The notes beneath the pieces were generated by a model, which was not told the origin of the DNA, did no database searches, and saw only the letters and a program-made list of their open reading frames with translations. 64,000 nt of DNA from Brevinematales bacterium (GTDB lineage Bacteria > Spirochaetota > Brevinematia > Brevinematales > GWF1-51-8), in the NCBI GenBank assembly GCA_020059465.1, contig JAGVBZ010000008.1, forward strand, positions 1 through 64,000, given 5' to 3'. Position numbers and translations under genes: made by a program. Of this stretch, positions 18,071-27,050 are shown in pieces (position 1 is the stretch's first letter; each line of letters starts with the position of its first letter).

Positions 18071-19300
18071 ATGTCGTCGGAAGAAAAAAAGGAATATGGG
18101 ATTCTATCTAAAAAGACATTTATTGTAATTTTTTTTATTTCAGTATTATTATTTTCTTGCTCTCAAAATGGGAATAAGAATCCCGAGTCTAACACGGAAA
18201 TTGTATTACTAACGAATACTATTAATTCTACTATTACTATTTTTGCGGATAAAGAAATCATTACACCCTTAGGGCAGAAGATTAAAAAGGGAACTTATTA
18301 TATTAAGTATTCAACGGGAATGTACAAAGGATATATTCTTGCCGAGAATTGGAAAGATACAAATTTGGGAATGGTTTTAAAAGAAAATAGTTATGTTTTA
18401 TTATATAAAAACGGTAACCCAGAAAGACTCACACTTGCTAAAAACTGGGAAGAACCTTCAACAGGAATGGTTATTAAAGCAAATAATGAAATTCAATTAT
18501 ATATAAGTGGAAACTTGAAAAAATTCATAATCGCTAATAATGCAAAAGATATAAAAAACGGGATGATTTTTAAAGCAAATTCCGAAGTGCTCTTCTTTCA
18601 AAACGGTTATCCGAATAAGTTCATACTCGTAGAAAATTGGAAAAAACCTGATAACGGAATGATTCTAAAAGCAAATACCCCTATTATTAAGTATGAAAAT
18701 GGGAATTTTCAAAAATTCACGCTTGCCAAAGAATGGAAAGACCCAAATACCGGAATGTTTCTAAGAGATAATTTTGAGTTTAATTGGTATGAAAACGGGA
18801 ATCCGGTAAATTTTGTTCTTGCTAAGGATTGGAGAGATCCAAAAAATAATATGATAATAAAAGCAGATACGGAGGTTCTGCAATATAAAAACGGTAATTT
18901 TAAAAAAATAGTACTCGGTGAGGATTGGAACGATCCAAAAACAGGAAAGATTCTTAAAGGCAATACCGAGGTTTTATGGTATGAAAATGGAGGTATCAGT
19001 AAATTTACCCTCGCAGAAAACTGGAAAGGTTCTGAATCAGGAATTGTTTTTAAAAAGAATACAGAAGTGTTCCTTTTTAAAAACGGAAGTCTTCAAAAGT
19101 TTATTATTGCTGAAAACTGGAGAAGTCCGAATATAGGAATAATAATAAAAGCAGATACAGAAGTAATAATGTATGAAAACGGAAAGTTTAAAAAACTTAT
19201 TCTTGCCGATGACTTTAATGAATTTAAAGCAGGGTCTACTATCTATATTTCACCTAGCGGAACTCCAAAAGTTTTCGATCCGGCAACGGACATTTTATAA
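18071..19300 (+). CDS. AT-rich lipoprotein made of 32-residue repeats
   Basis: A 409-residue protein starting at ATG behind AGGAG. It has a short cytoplasmic N-tail, one hydrophobic segment and lipobox LFSC (Cys about 30). From about residue 70 to 400 it consists of nine or so tandem 32-residue units of the form 'nG-nh-k-F-hLA-pW-dP-p-tGMhhKApTEVhhY' (consensus in classes; h hydrophobic, p polar), one unit reading ENGNFQKFTLAKEWKDPNTG. The regularity suggests a beta-solenoid or stacked beta-hairpin rod at the cell surface. I do not recognise the family; MORN, WG and YD repeats have different lengths. The base composition (about one-third GC) and codon use differ sharply from the neighbours, indicating recent acquisition. 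Confidence 0.75.
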   Translation: MSSEEKKEYGILSKKTFIVIFFISVLLFSCSQNGNKNPESNTEIVLLTNTINSTITIFADKEIITPLGQKIKKGTYYIKYSTGMYKGYILAENWKDTNLGMVLKENSYVLLYKNGNPERLTLAKNWEEPSTGMVIKANNEIQLYISGNLKKFIIANNAKDIKNGMIFKANSEVLFFQNGYPNKFILVENWKKPDNGMILKANTPIIKYENGNFQKFTLAKEWKDPNTGMFLRDNFEFNWYENGNPVNFVLAKDWRDPKNNMIIKADTEVLQYKNGNFKKIVLGEDWNDPKTGKILKGNTEVLWYENGGISKFTLAENWKGSESGIVFKKNTEVFLFKNGSLQKFIIAENWRSPNIGIIIKADTEVIMYENGKFKKLILADDFNEFKAGSTIYISPSGTPKVFDPATDIL

Positions 19301-19327
19301 ATATCCCCTGCTTTCCTATTAAATATT

Positions 19328-19357
19328 TATTGCATTAATTCACACCCCCGATATAAT
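19328..19357 (+). promoter_or_regulatory. promoter of the MoxR operon (repeat copy B)
   Basis: TTGCAT (19330-19335), 16-nt spacer, TATAAT (19352-19357). It duplicates the promoter at 17984-18013, 1344 bp upstream. Confidence 0.75.
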
Positions 19358-19412
19358 ATTAAAGTCGATTCTGGCGCGCCCCGAGGCGTTAAAAAATATT
19401 CAGGAGACGTGT

Positions 19413-20411
19413 ATGGAATTCGGAGAAATTCAGGTCTATTCGGAAAAGATGATCGCCAATATAGAAAAGGTCATAGTCGGCAAACGCGCCGTGATCGAGA
19501 AAGCCCTTGTCGCGCTGTTCTGCAAGGGGCATATCCTCCTGGAGGACGTGCCCGGACTCGGTAAGACCATGCTCGCGCGTTCGATCGCGAAATCGATCGA
19601 CGGGACGTTCCGGCGTATCCAGGGTACGCCCGACCTGCTGCCCGCGGATATCATCGGCGTATCCATATTCAACCCGTCCACCAAGAAGTTCGAATTCCGT
19701 CCCGGCCCCGTGTTCGCCCAGCTCGTGCTGGTGGACGAAATCAACCGCGCCACCCCGAAAACGCAGTCGGCGCTCCTCGAGGCCATGGGCGAGACCCAGA
19801 TATCCGTCGAGGGTATGGGCATCAAACTGCCCCAGCCGTTCGTGGTGTTCGCCACCCAGAACCCCATCGAGTTCGAGGGAACATTCCCGCTTCCCGAAGC
19901 GCAGATGGACCGTTTCTTCGTCAGCCTGTCGATCGGATATCCCGACCAGCAGGAGGAGGAGGAAATCATCCTTCGCCAGCAGACCCGCCACCCTATAGAA
20001 AGCCTCACCCCTGTGGTGACTCCCGACATCGTGCTGGCCATCCAACAGCAGGTGTCGAGCGTGCATGTCGATAACACATTACGCAGTTATATCATGAAAA
20101 TCATATTGGCCACCCGTACCGATTCCAACCTGATGCTCGGCTCGTCGCCCCGCGGAAGTATTTCGCTCTATAAGGCGGTGCAGGCGTTCGCGGCGTTAAA
20201 CGGAAGGGACTATGTCATCCCCGAGGATATCAAGTCCCTCGCCGTACCGGTGCTCAAGCACAGGATTATCCTGAAGTCGGAATCGAAGCTGAAGAACCTG
20301 AAACCCGAGAGTGTGATCGAACGTATCCTTTCGACTATTCCGGTACCGATGGAGGAGGAGACTCAGGGTACTGTCGATGCGAAACAATCCATGGAAATGA
20401 GGAACCAGTAG
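19413..20411 (+). CDS. MoxR-family AAA+ ATPase
   Basis: A 332-residue AAA+ protein of the MoxR/RavA class. Walker A (EDVPGLGKT) lies near residues 47-55 and Walker B (LVDEINRA) near 108-115; sensor-type FATQNPIEFEGTFPLPEAQMDRF is typical of the family. MoxR ATPases act as chaperones that activate metal- or vWA-domain partners. Here the partner is probably the DUF58 protein encoded 4 nt downstream. The start has CAGGAG 7 nt upstream. It is the first gene of a three-gene plus-strand operon. Neighbour order MoxR-DUF58-DUF4129 is a common conserved arrangement. Confidence 0.92.
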   Translation: MEFGEIQVYSEKMIANIEKVIVGKRAVIEKALVALFCKGHILLEDVPGLGKTMLARSIAKSIDGTFRRIQGTPDLLPADIIGVSIFNPSTKKFEFRPGPVFAQLVLVDEINRATPKTQSALLEAMGETQISVEGMGIKLPQPFVVFATQNPIEFEGTFPLPEAQMDRFFVSLSIGYPDQQEEEEIILRQQTRHPIESLTPVVTPDIVLAIQQQVSSVHVDNTLRSYIMKIILATRTDSNLMLGSSPRGSISLYKAVQAFAALNGRDYVIPEDIKSLAVPVLKHRIILKSESKLKNLKPESVIERILSTIPVPMEEETQGTVDAKQSMEMRNQ

Positions 20412-20415
20412 CCCG

Positions 20416-21597
20416 ATGAAAACCGGCAAACTTGTTCTCATCTGCCTTTTCCTGATCGCGAACTTTCTTCTTGTCGATTTCCCGGGCGCGAAAATCGTTC
20501 TCGCGCTGGCGATTGTCGTCGTAGTATTCAATTACCTTTATACGCGCGGGGTCAAACGGGAGCTTTCCGTCCGGCGTTTTATGGATACCGAAAAGGTATT
20601 CATGGGGCTGTCCGAGGACACGTCGCTTGTTTCGGCGAACAGTTTCTTCCTGCCCCTGCACGCCCTGATTATCCATGACTCCGCCGATCTGAATATTTCC
20701 ATCCAGCAGATGCATTATTTCCTATTCTCCATAGACCCCATGAGCTCGGAGCTGGCGAATTACCAGCTTTTCGGGCGGAAACGCGGGAAATACCATGTCG
20801 GGCCGACCCGCGCGAAATTCACGGACTTCATGGGCATCAATTCATTCACCCTTGAGTACGACACTATGAAAGAAATCATCGTATTCCCGAATATATATAT
20901 CGTCGCGAACATGCCGTTCAAGAGCCTCCAGCCCTACGGATCGATCCGGAACAACCTCCGTATCTTCGAAGACCCCACTATGATCGTCGGGCTGAAGGAG
21001 TACCAGTACGGCGACGAGATCAAGAAGATCAACTGGAAGGTGTCCGCCAAGTACGATAAGCTCTATATCAATACCTACCAGCCCGCCATATCCGCGGGAA
21101 GTATGCTGATCCTCAACCTTGCCGACAGCGATTACACGTTCAGGAATAAAGAGTACTATATGGAACAGTCCATAGAAATCTCCGCGTCGTTTATCCGGCA
21201 CCTTTTTATCTACCGTCAGGAGATCGCGCTCGCCGTGAACTGCCGGGTCGACCGAATCGATACGAAAATTATCTCGGAGATCAATAAGGGGGACGCGCAT
21301 TTTACCCGGCTCCTGACCAGCCTTTCGCTGATGGAGCCTGCGATGCAGACGCCGTTTTCGAGCCTGCTCGACCAGTCCGCGCTCAACCTGAAATGGGGCA
21401 CATGTATTTATATCGTGACCCCGCGCCTCGACGAGGCCTCGCTGTACAAGCTTCTCGAATTCCGGCGTACCGGGCATACGGTCACCCTCATCAACCTCGG
21501 CCCGGAAATCCAGAAGGATATGAGCCTGTGGAATATCGGATTCCAGTCCTTCTTCGCGGAAATTGAGGGTAACCTGATTAACCTATTAAGGATATGA
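20416..21597 (+). CDS. DUF58 domain protein
   Basis: A 393-residue protein with two hydrophobic N-terminal segments (LVLICLFLIANFLLVDF and IVLALAIVVVVFNYLY), then a beta-rich region, then the DUF58 core with the signature GLKEYQYGDEIKKINWKVSA near residue 192. The C-terminal part resembles the vWA-like fold that usually follows DUF58. It is probably membrane-anchored with the domain in the cytoplasm, working with the MoxR ATPase. Biochemical function is unknown in this family. Spacing to moxR is 4 nt and to the next gene 1 nt, so translation is coupled. Confidence 0.85.
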   Translation: MKTGKLVLICLFLIANFLLVDFPGAKIVLALAIVVVVFNYLYTRGVKRELSVRRFMDTEKVFMGLSEDTSLVSANSFFLPLHALIIHDSADLNISIQQMHYFLFSIDPMSSELANYQLFGRKRGKYHVGPTRAKFTDFMGINSFTLEYDTMKEIIVFPNIYIVANMPFKSLQPYGSIRNNLRIFEDPTMIVGLKEYQYGDEIKKINWKVSAKYDKLYINTYQPAISAGSMLILNLADSDYTFRNKEYYMEQSIEISASFIRHLFIYRQEIALAVNCRVDRIDTKIISEINKGDAHFTRLLTSLSLMEPAMQTPFSSLLDQSALNLKWGTCIYIVTPRLDEASLYKLLEFRRTGHTVTLINLGPEIQKDMSLWNIGFQSFFAEIEGNLINLLRI

Positions 21598-21598
21598 T

Positions 21599-23170
21599 AT
21601 GTGGACTGCCAGCCGTAAAATATACCGCGCTTTCCTATGGTTATACACCGCCTCGGCGGTAACCATTATCTATTATACATTCTGTATCTATCTGCTCGGC
21701 ACTGGACTGCAGTACCTGTGGATCATCGGTTATATTTTCATAGCGTCCTTTTTCCTGACCGTCTTCTATCATTCGAGGAAGCTGTCCAACGTTTTCGCGA
21801 TATTCGCGGCATTCACCGCGTCGATGATCGTTATCTACGCAGTTAAATTCGCCCTGCTTTTCGCGCTCCCGCCGAAAACGTTTTATAACCTCGACGACGT
21901 CGGACTCGCTATCACCGGGGTAACCATCTTCCTCCTGATCCTCGGGATATTCCTGCTGGTCAACGGTAAATTCGATAGCCTCGACAAGATATTGGTGATG
22001 GAAGAATCGATCACCGATAAAGAAAAATATATTTCGTTTCTCAAGGAAGTGTTCGCCGGCAATAAGAAGCATATGGAAGTCGAACGGTTCGTCGGGGGCG
22101 CTGGCAACTTCGGACTCCTGTTCCTGACCATCACGCTGATCACCCTGCTCCGCGACCCTTCGGCAAAATGGATATACTCTATCGGGTTTCTGATTTTCAC
22201 AGTCAGCGCTATCGGAATATATCTCATCCTGTACCAGATGAAATCCGTGCTGGAATGGAAGCTCCTGGGATATGACGTTCCCCAGTCGATGACCCGGAAA
22301 TGGAACAAGCTCTTCGTGTGGTTCTTCATCCCGGTGATCGTTATCCCGCTCCTGATACCGTGGGACTACCAGATATTCCAGTCGAAAACGCTGAATAGTT
22401 TTATTTCCGAACAGACCGCCGGAATAAAGAAGATCGACTTTTCAGTGAAACCGGCGGTCAAGCCCCAGACTGTCACCAATACGAATCAGTCGTATATACA
22501 GGATACCAACGCCCAGTTGACGGTGACGGAAACACCTATTGAGGAGCCTGTGACCGGAATACAAACCCTGCTGCCGGTATTCTATGTATTCGCCGGGTTT
22601 ATCGGATTTTACCTGATCCTCGCGATCATCGGGGGCATACTGAGCGCCGCCTACCGTTATAAAAAACGCTCGCCGTTCATCGAGTTCATGATACGCCGTT
22701 ATAAACGAATACAGATCATCCTGCAGGTCATCGGGGGATTGTTCGTGATGATGGGCAAACTCTTCCTCGCGATCTTCGGATTCCATAAATTCAAACGCGG
22801 CCCTGCCGACCGCGAACTTTCCAGTCCGGTCGCCCAGCAATTATTCGCGCTGTTCAATATGGAAAAGGAACTGCCCGACGAAAAACAGGACGAGATCAAG
22901 ACTATTATCCGCGAGTTTGTCCGGCTGATCGACGTCCTGAACCGGTATGTCATACCCTACCGTTTCTATTACGGGCCGATGGAGTATATCGAAAAAGTAA
23001 TCAAAGAGATGCCCGAAGAAGAGAATGAACTGAAAGTAATAGTAACCATTTTTAACGAAAGCCGTTACAGCCTCCATCTTCTGGACGATGAGAAGAAAAG
23101 CCGTTACATGGTATCTACGGCAAATGTTATCAGTAATGCCGGGCAGAACCGTGAAGTACAGAATCCTTAG
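21599..23170 (+). CDS. multi-pass membrane protein with DUF4129-like C-terminus
   Basis: A 523-residue protein with about eight to nine membrane segments through residue ~380 and a cytoplasmic C-terminal region. The tail contains GPMEYIEKVIKEMPEEENEL followed by ESRYSLH, which resembles the DUF4129 pattern found in the third gene of MoxR-DUF58 operons. A polar loop (about residues 270-310) is rich in Thr/Pro/Gln and probably extracytoplasmic. The start is 1 nt after the DUF58 stop, with AAGGA upstream. After the TAG stop the same frame continues for 38 more codons encoding a hydrophobic segment (see findings), which could mean a nonsense-truncated longer protein. Confidence 0.7.
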   Translation: MWTASRKIYRAFLWLYTASAVTIIYYTFCIYLLGTGLQYLWIIGYIFIASFFLTVFYHSRKLSNVFAIFAAFTASMIVIYAVKFALLFALPPKTFYNLDDVGLAITGVTIFLLILGIFLLVNGKFDSLDKILVMEESITDKEKYISFLKEVFAGNKKHMEVERFVGGAGNFGLLFLTITLITLLRDPSAKWIYSIGFLIFTVSAIGIYLILYQMKSVLEWKLLGYDVPQSMTRKWNKLFVWFFIPVIVIPLLIPWDYQIFQSKTLNSFISEQTAGIKKIDFSVKPAVKPQTVTNTNQSYIQDTNAQLTVTETPIEEPVTGIQTLLPVFYVFAGFIGFYLILAIIGGILSAAYRYKKRSPFIEFMIRRYKRIQIILQVIGGLFVMMGKLFLAIFGFHKFKRGPADRELSSPVAQQLFALFNMEKELPDEKQDEIKTIIREFVRLIDVLNRYVIPYRFYYGPMEYIEKVIKEMPEEENELKVIVTIFNESRYSLHLLDDEKKSRYMVSTANVISNAGQNREVQNP

Positions 23171-23283
23171 CCGGATGAAGTAATCGCTGTTAAACCGATA
23201 TGGCATAGAATAATATTACTCGTTTCGATTGCGGTATTAGCGAATGTTGCTTACCGGATTGAATTATGGTTTATCAGGCGAGG

Positions 23284-23952
23284 CTAACTTTCCATAGCGA
23301 CATAAAAATCTTCGACCCTCAGGAGATTGTCCTTAAATTGAATCTGCGCGTTATGCAGAAAATCGGATTTGAGTTCCAGCGAAAGGAACTTACTGTCGGT
23401 CTTCCCCTCTTTTTCAATCTGGATTTTTATTTCGAACCGCGTCATCAGATTCGGATTATCGGCGGGCTGAGGGGCGGGCGCGAACGAATAAGCGCCGTCA
23501 TCGCCATGTTTCATCACCACCGGATTGCTCCAGTCGGAGTACTCCATCTCCGACAGCTTCCCGTTGATATACAAGTGCGCCGTGGCGTTCTCAAGCGGCA
23601 TCATCGTGCGCGAAGAAATCACCTTGCCGACGATTTTCGGAAATATAAAATAGGGTTTCGTTTTATCAAAGTCCTGCTCGCTTTGGGTGCCGATGCTGAT
23701 TTTCTTGACCAGCTTTAATCCTTCATCGACACGGATCATGATATCCGCGAGAAACTGGGGGTCGTTCTTATACTTATTAACAATATTCGTAAAGCCGCGG
23801 TCGCTGGTAATATACATCGGCGGTATCCGGTTCAGAACGAAGGAGGCGAGTTCGACCTTCTGGTTCTTGGTGATCCCTTCCTGCTTGGAATTTTCAAGAT
23901 CGTTGATAACATCCATAACGACATCTTCGAGGATGTTTTTTAATTCCAGCAT
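23284..23952 (-). CDS. ComFB-family protein with C-terminal Ig-like domain
   Basis: A 222-residue protein. Residues 1-90 match the late-competence ComFB pattern (ELKNILEDVVMDVINDL, then ELASFVLNRIPPMYITS). The family's usual cysteines are absent. Residues ~125-222 look like a carboxypeptidase-regulatory-type beta-sandwich (GKVISSRTMMPLENATAHLY). ComFB proteins are small and poorly understood; some have been linked to second-messenger signalling. No competence genes are nearby. The start has AGGAG, and its promoter faces that of pyrK. The stop codon overlaps the end of the possible extension of the upstream convergent gene. Confidence 0.7.
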   Translation of the reverse strand: MLELKNILEDVVMDVINDLENSKQEGITKNQKVELASFVLNRIPPMYITSDRGFTNIVNKYKNDPQFLADIMIRVDEGLKLVKKISIGTQSEQDFDKTKPYFIFPKIVGKVISSRTMMPLENATAHLYINGKLSEMEYSDWSNPVVMKHGDDGAYSFAPAPQPADNPNLMTRFEIKIQIEKEGKTDSKFLSLELKSDFLHNAQIQFKDNLLRVEDFYVAMES

Positions 23953-24003
23953 CTTTTCTCCTTTCTTCTATTACTAAGATATCCTAATATATCCACCCTA
24001 TAT

Positions 24004-24031
24004 ATTGTAGCAGATTGCCCGGATTTGTCAA
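24004..24031 (-). promoter_or_regulatory. promoter of the ComFB-like gene
   Basis: Minus-strand TTGACA (24026-24031), 16-nt spacer, TACAAT (24004-24009). Confidence 0.6.
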
Positions 24032-24069
24032 TTCCTTTTACGTATGACGGAAGCGCATTATTCCGTGTT

Positions 24070-24098
24070 TTGACTAAAACCGGAAAACGAGTTATTAT
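24070..24098 (+). promoter_or_regulatory. promoter of pyrK
   Basis: TTGACT (24070-24075), 17-nt spacer, TATTAT (24093-24098), ending 22 nt before the GTG start. Confidence 0.6.
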
Positions 24099-24120
24099 TA
24101 TCACCGTTAAGGAGCGACGT

Positions 24121-24873
24121 GTGATAATCAAGGAATATACCGAAATACTGGAAAGTACCATCGCCGGAACTTATCTGACACTTCGGCTGAATGCACCTAA
24201 AATAGCGGCGAGCGCCCTTCCCGGTCAGTTTGTGAATATCCGTACCGGCGACGGATTCGACCCCCTTCTCCGCCGTCCGTTCGGGGTATACGATAGAAGC
24301 GGAGATACGATATCGGTGATGGTACTCCTGCGGGGCAGGGGCACCCGCGCCCTCGCGGAAAAAAACGCCGGCGACACGATCAGCGTCCTCGGCCCGCTCG
24401 GTAATCCGTTCCCCGCGCCTCATCCCGGTAAACCGCCGCTGCTGATAGCCGGAGGCGTCGGCGCGGCTCCGTTCCTGTACTTCGCAAGGGGCTTATCTAA
24501 ACCAAAAATGATTCTCGGCGCACGAGACCGTTTGCTCCTTCCGCCGCTCGAATCCTTTATGAGTGCATGCGAATTGATGATATCCACCGACGACGGCAGC
24601 AAAGGGTCGCGCGGTACTGTCATAGACGTACTCAAACAATTCGACCTATCGGCGCATACGGTTTACGCATGCGGGCCGAAGGGAATGTTTGCCGCGCTAT
24701 CGGAATACTTTTCGGCACAGCCCGTTTCTCCGCTCGCCTATTTCTCGCTCGAGACCTATATGGGATGCGGATTCGGAGCATGCAAGGGGTGCAGTGTTCC
24801 CGCGCCTGACGGCGGATTGAAGCTCTGCTGTACGGACGGTCCGACGTTTTTATGGAGTGAGGTTATGCTGTGA
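24121..24873 (+). CDS. pyrK: dihydroorotate dehydrogenase electron transfer subunit
   Basis: I start at GTG 24121 (250 residues), which has AAGGAG 6 nt upstream; the ORF-track extension would begin upstream of the promoter. The protein is a ferredoxin-reductase-type flavoprotein: FAD-binding region with DPLLRRPFGVYD, NAD-binding GGVGAAPFLYFA, and a C-terminal 2Fe-2S loop MGCGFGACKGC...CC. This is the PyrK pattern, which passes electrons from PyrD type 1B to NAD. No pyrD is in the window, so the partner must be elsewhere; a related reductase subunit of another enzyme is possible but less likely. It overlaps the next gene by 4 nt. Confidence 0.85.
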   Translation: MIIKEYTEILESTIAGTYLTLRLNAPKIAASALPGQFVNIRTGDGFDPLLRRPFGVYDRSGDTISVMVLLRGRGTRALAEKNAGDTISVLGPLGNPFPAPHPGKPPLLIAGGVGAAPFLYFARGLSKPKMILGARDRLLLPPLESFMSACELMISTDDGSKGSRGTVIDVLKQFDLSAHTVYACGPKGMFAALSEYFSAQPVSPLAYFSLETYMGCGFGACKGCSVPAPDGGLKLCCTDGPTFLWSEVML

Positions 24874-25343
24874 GTTTTCGTTTCTTATTTTCGCTCGGCC
24901 TTCTGCTCTCGCTCGTGAATTTCTCTCTGAACGTCGGCTCGTACGTGTTTTATTATTCCGTCCTGGGATACGGCCTCATGCTCGTCTCGTTTCTCCTAAA
25001 GGATTTCACCTTTATCGACGGGATATGGCTTTTCCTGATCGGGGGAATATTCACCGCCGTACTGCTCGACCAGAACCAGTGGTCGCTGATCTTCCTTATG
25101 ATATTCTGCATATTCTTTTCGGCCGGCCATCTGATCGGGTCACGGAAACCATGGATACGCGCCGTTTCTATAGTATCAATCGTTACAGTAATCGTTTCGC
25201 TTGGCGGACTGATCTCTCTGATAGCGGGAGTGCCGGCGTTTCTTCCGCTGATCGATCCGTTTATCATAGGCACAGTACTTATGCAGGCAATTCTTACCGT
25301 GTTCGATACGCCGGAGAACGAAATATCTGTCAGAAAAATTTGA
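24870..25343 (+). CDS. small integral membrane protein, unknown function
   Basis: A 157-residue protein starting at GTG that overlaps the pyrK stop (GTGA), so it is translationally coupled. It contains about five hydrophobic segments (FLFSLGLLLSLVNFSLNVG, YGLMLVSFLL, LIFLMIFCIFFSAGHLIG, VTVIVSLGGLISLIAG and the final one). The C-terminus is short and charged. I recognise no family. The overlap with pyrK is its only functional hint. Confidence 0.65.
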   Translation: MSFRFLFSLGLLLSLVNFSLNVGSYVFYYSVLGYGLMLVSFLLKDFTFIDGIWLFLIGGIFTAVLLDQNQWSLIFLMIFCIFFSAGHLIGSRKPWIRAVSIVSIVTVIVSLGGLISLIAGVPAFLPLIDPFIIGTVLMQAILTVFDTPENEISVRKI

Positions 25344-25368
25344 ATATTGAACGATTTATGACTATAAT
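25340..25368 (+). promoter_or_regulatory. promoter of the TPR/transglutaminase-like gene
   Basis: TTGAAT (25340-25345), 17-nt spacer, TATAAT (25363-25368). Confidence 0.7.
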
Positions 25369-25394
25369 AGTATAAAATCAGAGAGGGTAGAAAC

Positions 25395-27017
25395 ATGCTA
25401 AGAACAATATCCGCATTACTGCTTTTCGTACTGCTGTCGGCTGTTCCGGGCCGAGCGTATATTTCGAAGTTCATCGACATCCCCGCCGATTCCAAGGAGG
25501 CACAGTTCCTCCAGAATCCCGCGCAGTTCTCGCTCGCGGAGGGCGGATTGATCGCGTCGGGCATCTACACCGAGGACAACCTCAAGAAACTGAACAATAT
25601 TATCGCAGAAAGTAAAAAGATCACCGACCCCGATAAAAAAGCGCTCGCTAAGAAAATATTCGAGTTCATGCATAAGACCGTACTCAAGAAGTATATCGCC
25701 GACGCGACAACGCTCGAAAACGTGCTGAAGAGCAGCCACTTCAACTGCGTGTCGTCCACCCTCATCTATAATATTCTCCTCGACCAGCAGGGAATTACCG
25801 CTAAGGCGGTCGTACTCCCGTCGCAGGAACACGTGTTTTCCATCCTCAAGTTCGATACCCCTGTCGAGGCAGAAGCCACATCACCCTACGGGTTTGACGC
25901 CGCGAACAACCCTGAGATACAGGCGAACCTGAAGAAACTCACCGGGGCGGTTTATTCCTCACAAGCAAAGGACCGTATCGAGGTGGACAACATCGGTCTG
26001 CTGGCGTTCCTCTATGTCAACCGCGCCTATTTCGCCAGCCAGAAGAAGGATAACTACAACGCTTTCCAATATATGCTGAAAGCCGCTGCGATTTACCCCG
26101 GCAGCGCGATTGTCGCGACCAATACCGCAAGCGCGTTCGTCAATTACTCCGCCGACCTGATCGATAAGAAGGACTTCGCCAAGGCAATGTCAATCCTCGA
26201 AGAGGCGATGGACAAACTGAATGTCGATAAGACGAAAATTATCAATAATTACCGCGCCGCGCTGGACGGATTTATCTCCCAGCTTGTCGACTCCAAGAAG
26301 TACGACGACGCATTCGCCGCGCTCGGTAAGGCTGAACAGCTCACCGGATCGAAGATGCCCGATATCGAGGAAAATGTTTATGTCCGGGTACTCTACAGCC
26401 TTGTCAATAACGAGAAGGATTTCCAGAAAGCCCTATCGCTTGCCGTCGTTGTGTCGAAGAAATATCCTGATTCCAAGTATATCCAGAACGTCGTCCTGAA
26501 CGGGTTCAACAGCGTGTACGATATGCTGATCAAGAGTATCGACGGTTATCCGGAAGGGGAAGACCTGTTCCTGAGCTGGTACAGGCTGAAATCCGGAGCA
26601 CAGTTCGACCCGATTTATGAGAACTATTACTCCAAGGCCGCAATCACAAAATTCGAGAACTCGACCACAGACGAGGGTCTCAGGATTATCGATAAGGCGA
26701 TTAAGCTCCTCCCGAAGTCGAGTGTGCTGAAGAATAACGCTATCTATATCGCGGGAAACCAGGCGAATGCATACGCCGACAAGAAGGATTACGAGAACGC
26801 TGCAAAATACCTTAAAATCGCGCTCACCTATCAGGCTGATAACAAGAATATCCTCGATAACCTCAAGGTGCTCTATATCGCGTGGATATACGCCGAGATC
26901 GACGCGGAGAAGTACGCGAGCGCTGACAAGATATGCACCGAGGCGCTCACGCGTTTCCCGGACGACAGTAAAATTCTGTATTATAGAAAGTATATCGATA
27001 AGAAGCTGAAGAAATAG
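25395..27017 (+). CDS. secreted transglutaminase-like/SirB1-type protein with TPR repeats
   Basis: A 540-residue protein with signal peptide (MLRTISALLLFVLLSAVPGRA). Residues ~85-170 form a transglutaminase-like domain: Cys118 in HFNCVSSTLIYN, His146 in SQEHVFSIL, and an acidic strand after it, giving a plausible Cys-His pair as in SirB1-like proteins. From about residue 205 the protein is built of helical TPR-like repeats (for example AFQYMLKAAAIYPGSAIVAT and NAAKYLKIALTYQADNKNIL). The likely location is the periplasm; activity is unproven. A GAGAGGG site precedes the ATG. It is monocistronic and closed by a strong 18-bp hairpin terminator. Confidence 0.78.
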   Translation: MLRTISALLLFVLLSAVPGRAYISKFIDIPADSKEAQFLQNPAQFSLAEGGLIASGIYTEDNLKKLNNIIAESKKITDPDKKALAKKIFEFMHKTVLKKYIADATTLENVLKSSHFNCVSSTLIYNILLDQQGITAKAVVLPSQEHVFSILKFDTPVEAEATSPYGFDAANNPEIQANLKKLTGAVYSSQAKDRIEVDNIGLLAFLYVNRAYFASQKKDNYNAFQYMLKAAAIYPGSAIVATNTASAFVNYSADLIDKKDFAKAMSILEEAMDKLNVDKTKIINNYRAALDGFISQLVDSKKYDDAFAALGKAEQLTGSKMPDIEENVYVRVLYSLVNNEKDFQKALSLAVVVSKKYPDSKYIQNVVLNGFNSVYDMLIKSIDGYPEGEDLFLSWYRLKSGAQFDPIYENYYSKAAITKFENSTTDEGLRIIDKAIKLLPKSSVLKNNAIYIAGNQANAYADKKDYENAAKYLKIALTYQADNKNILDNLKVLYIAWIYAEIDAEKYASADKICTEALTRFPDDSKILYYRKYIDKKLKK

Positions 27018-27050
27018 CTGACATTACAAGACCGAAGATCAAAGTAATCT

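Noticed and set aside
18400-19250. Periodic AT-rich repeats considered as CRISPR
   Set aside because: The period is 96 bp within an open reading frame with protein-level conservation; there are no identical repeats with unique spacers.
20842-21477. 211-residue minus ORF in the MoxR operon
   Set aside because: It is antisense to DUF58, which is tightly spaced in an operon.
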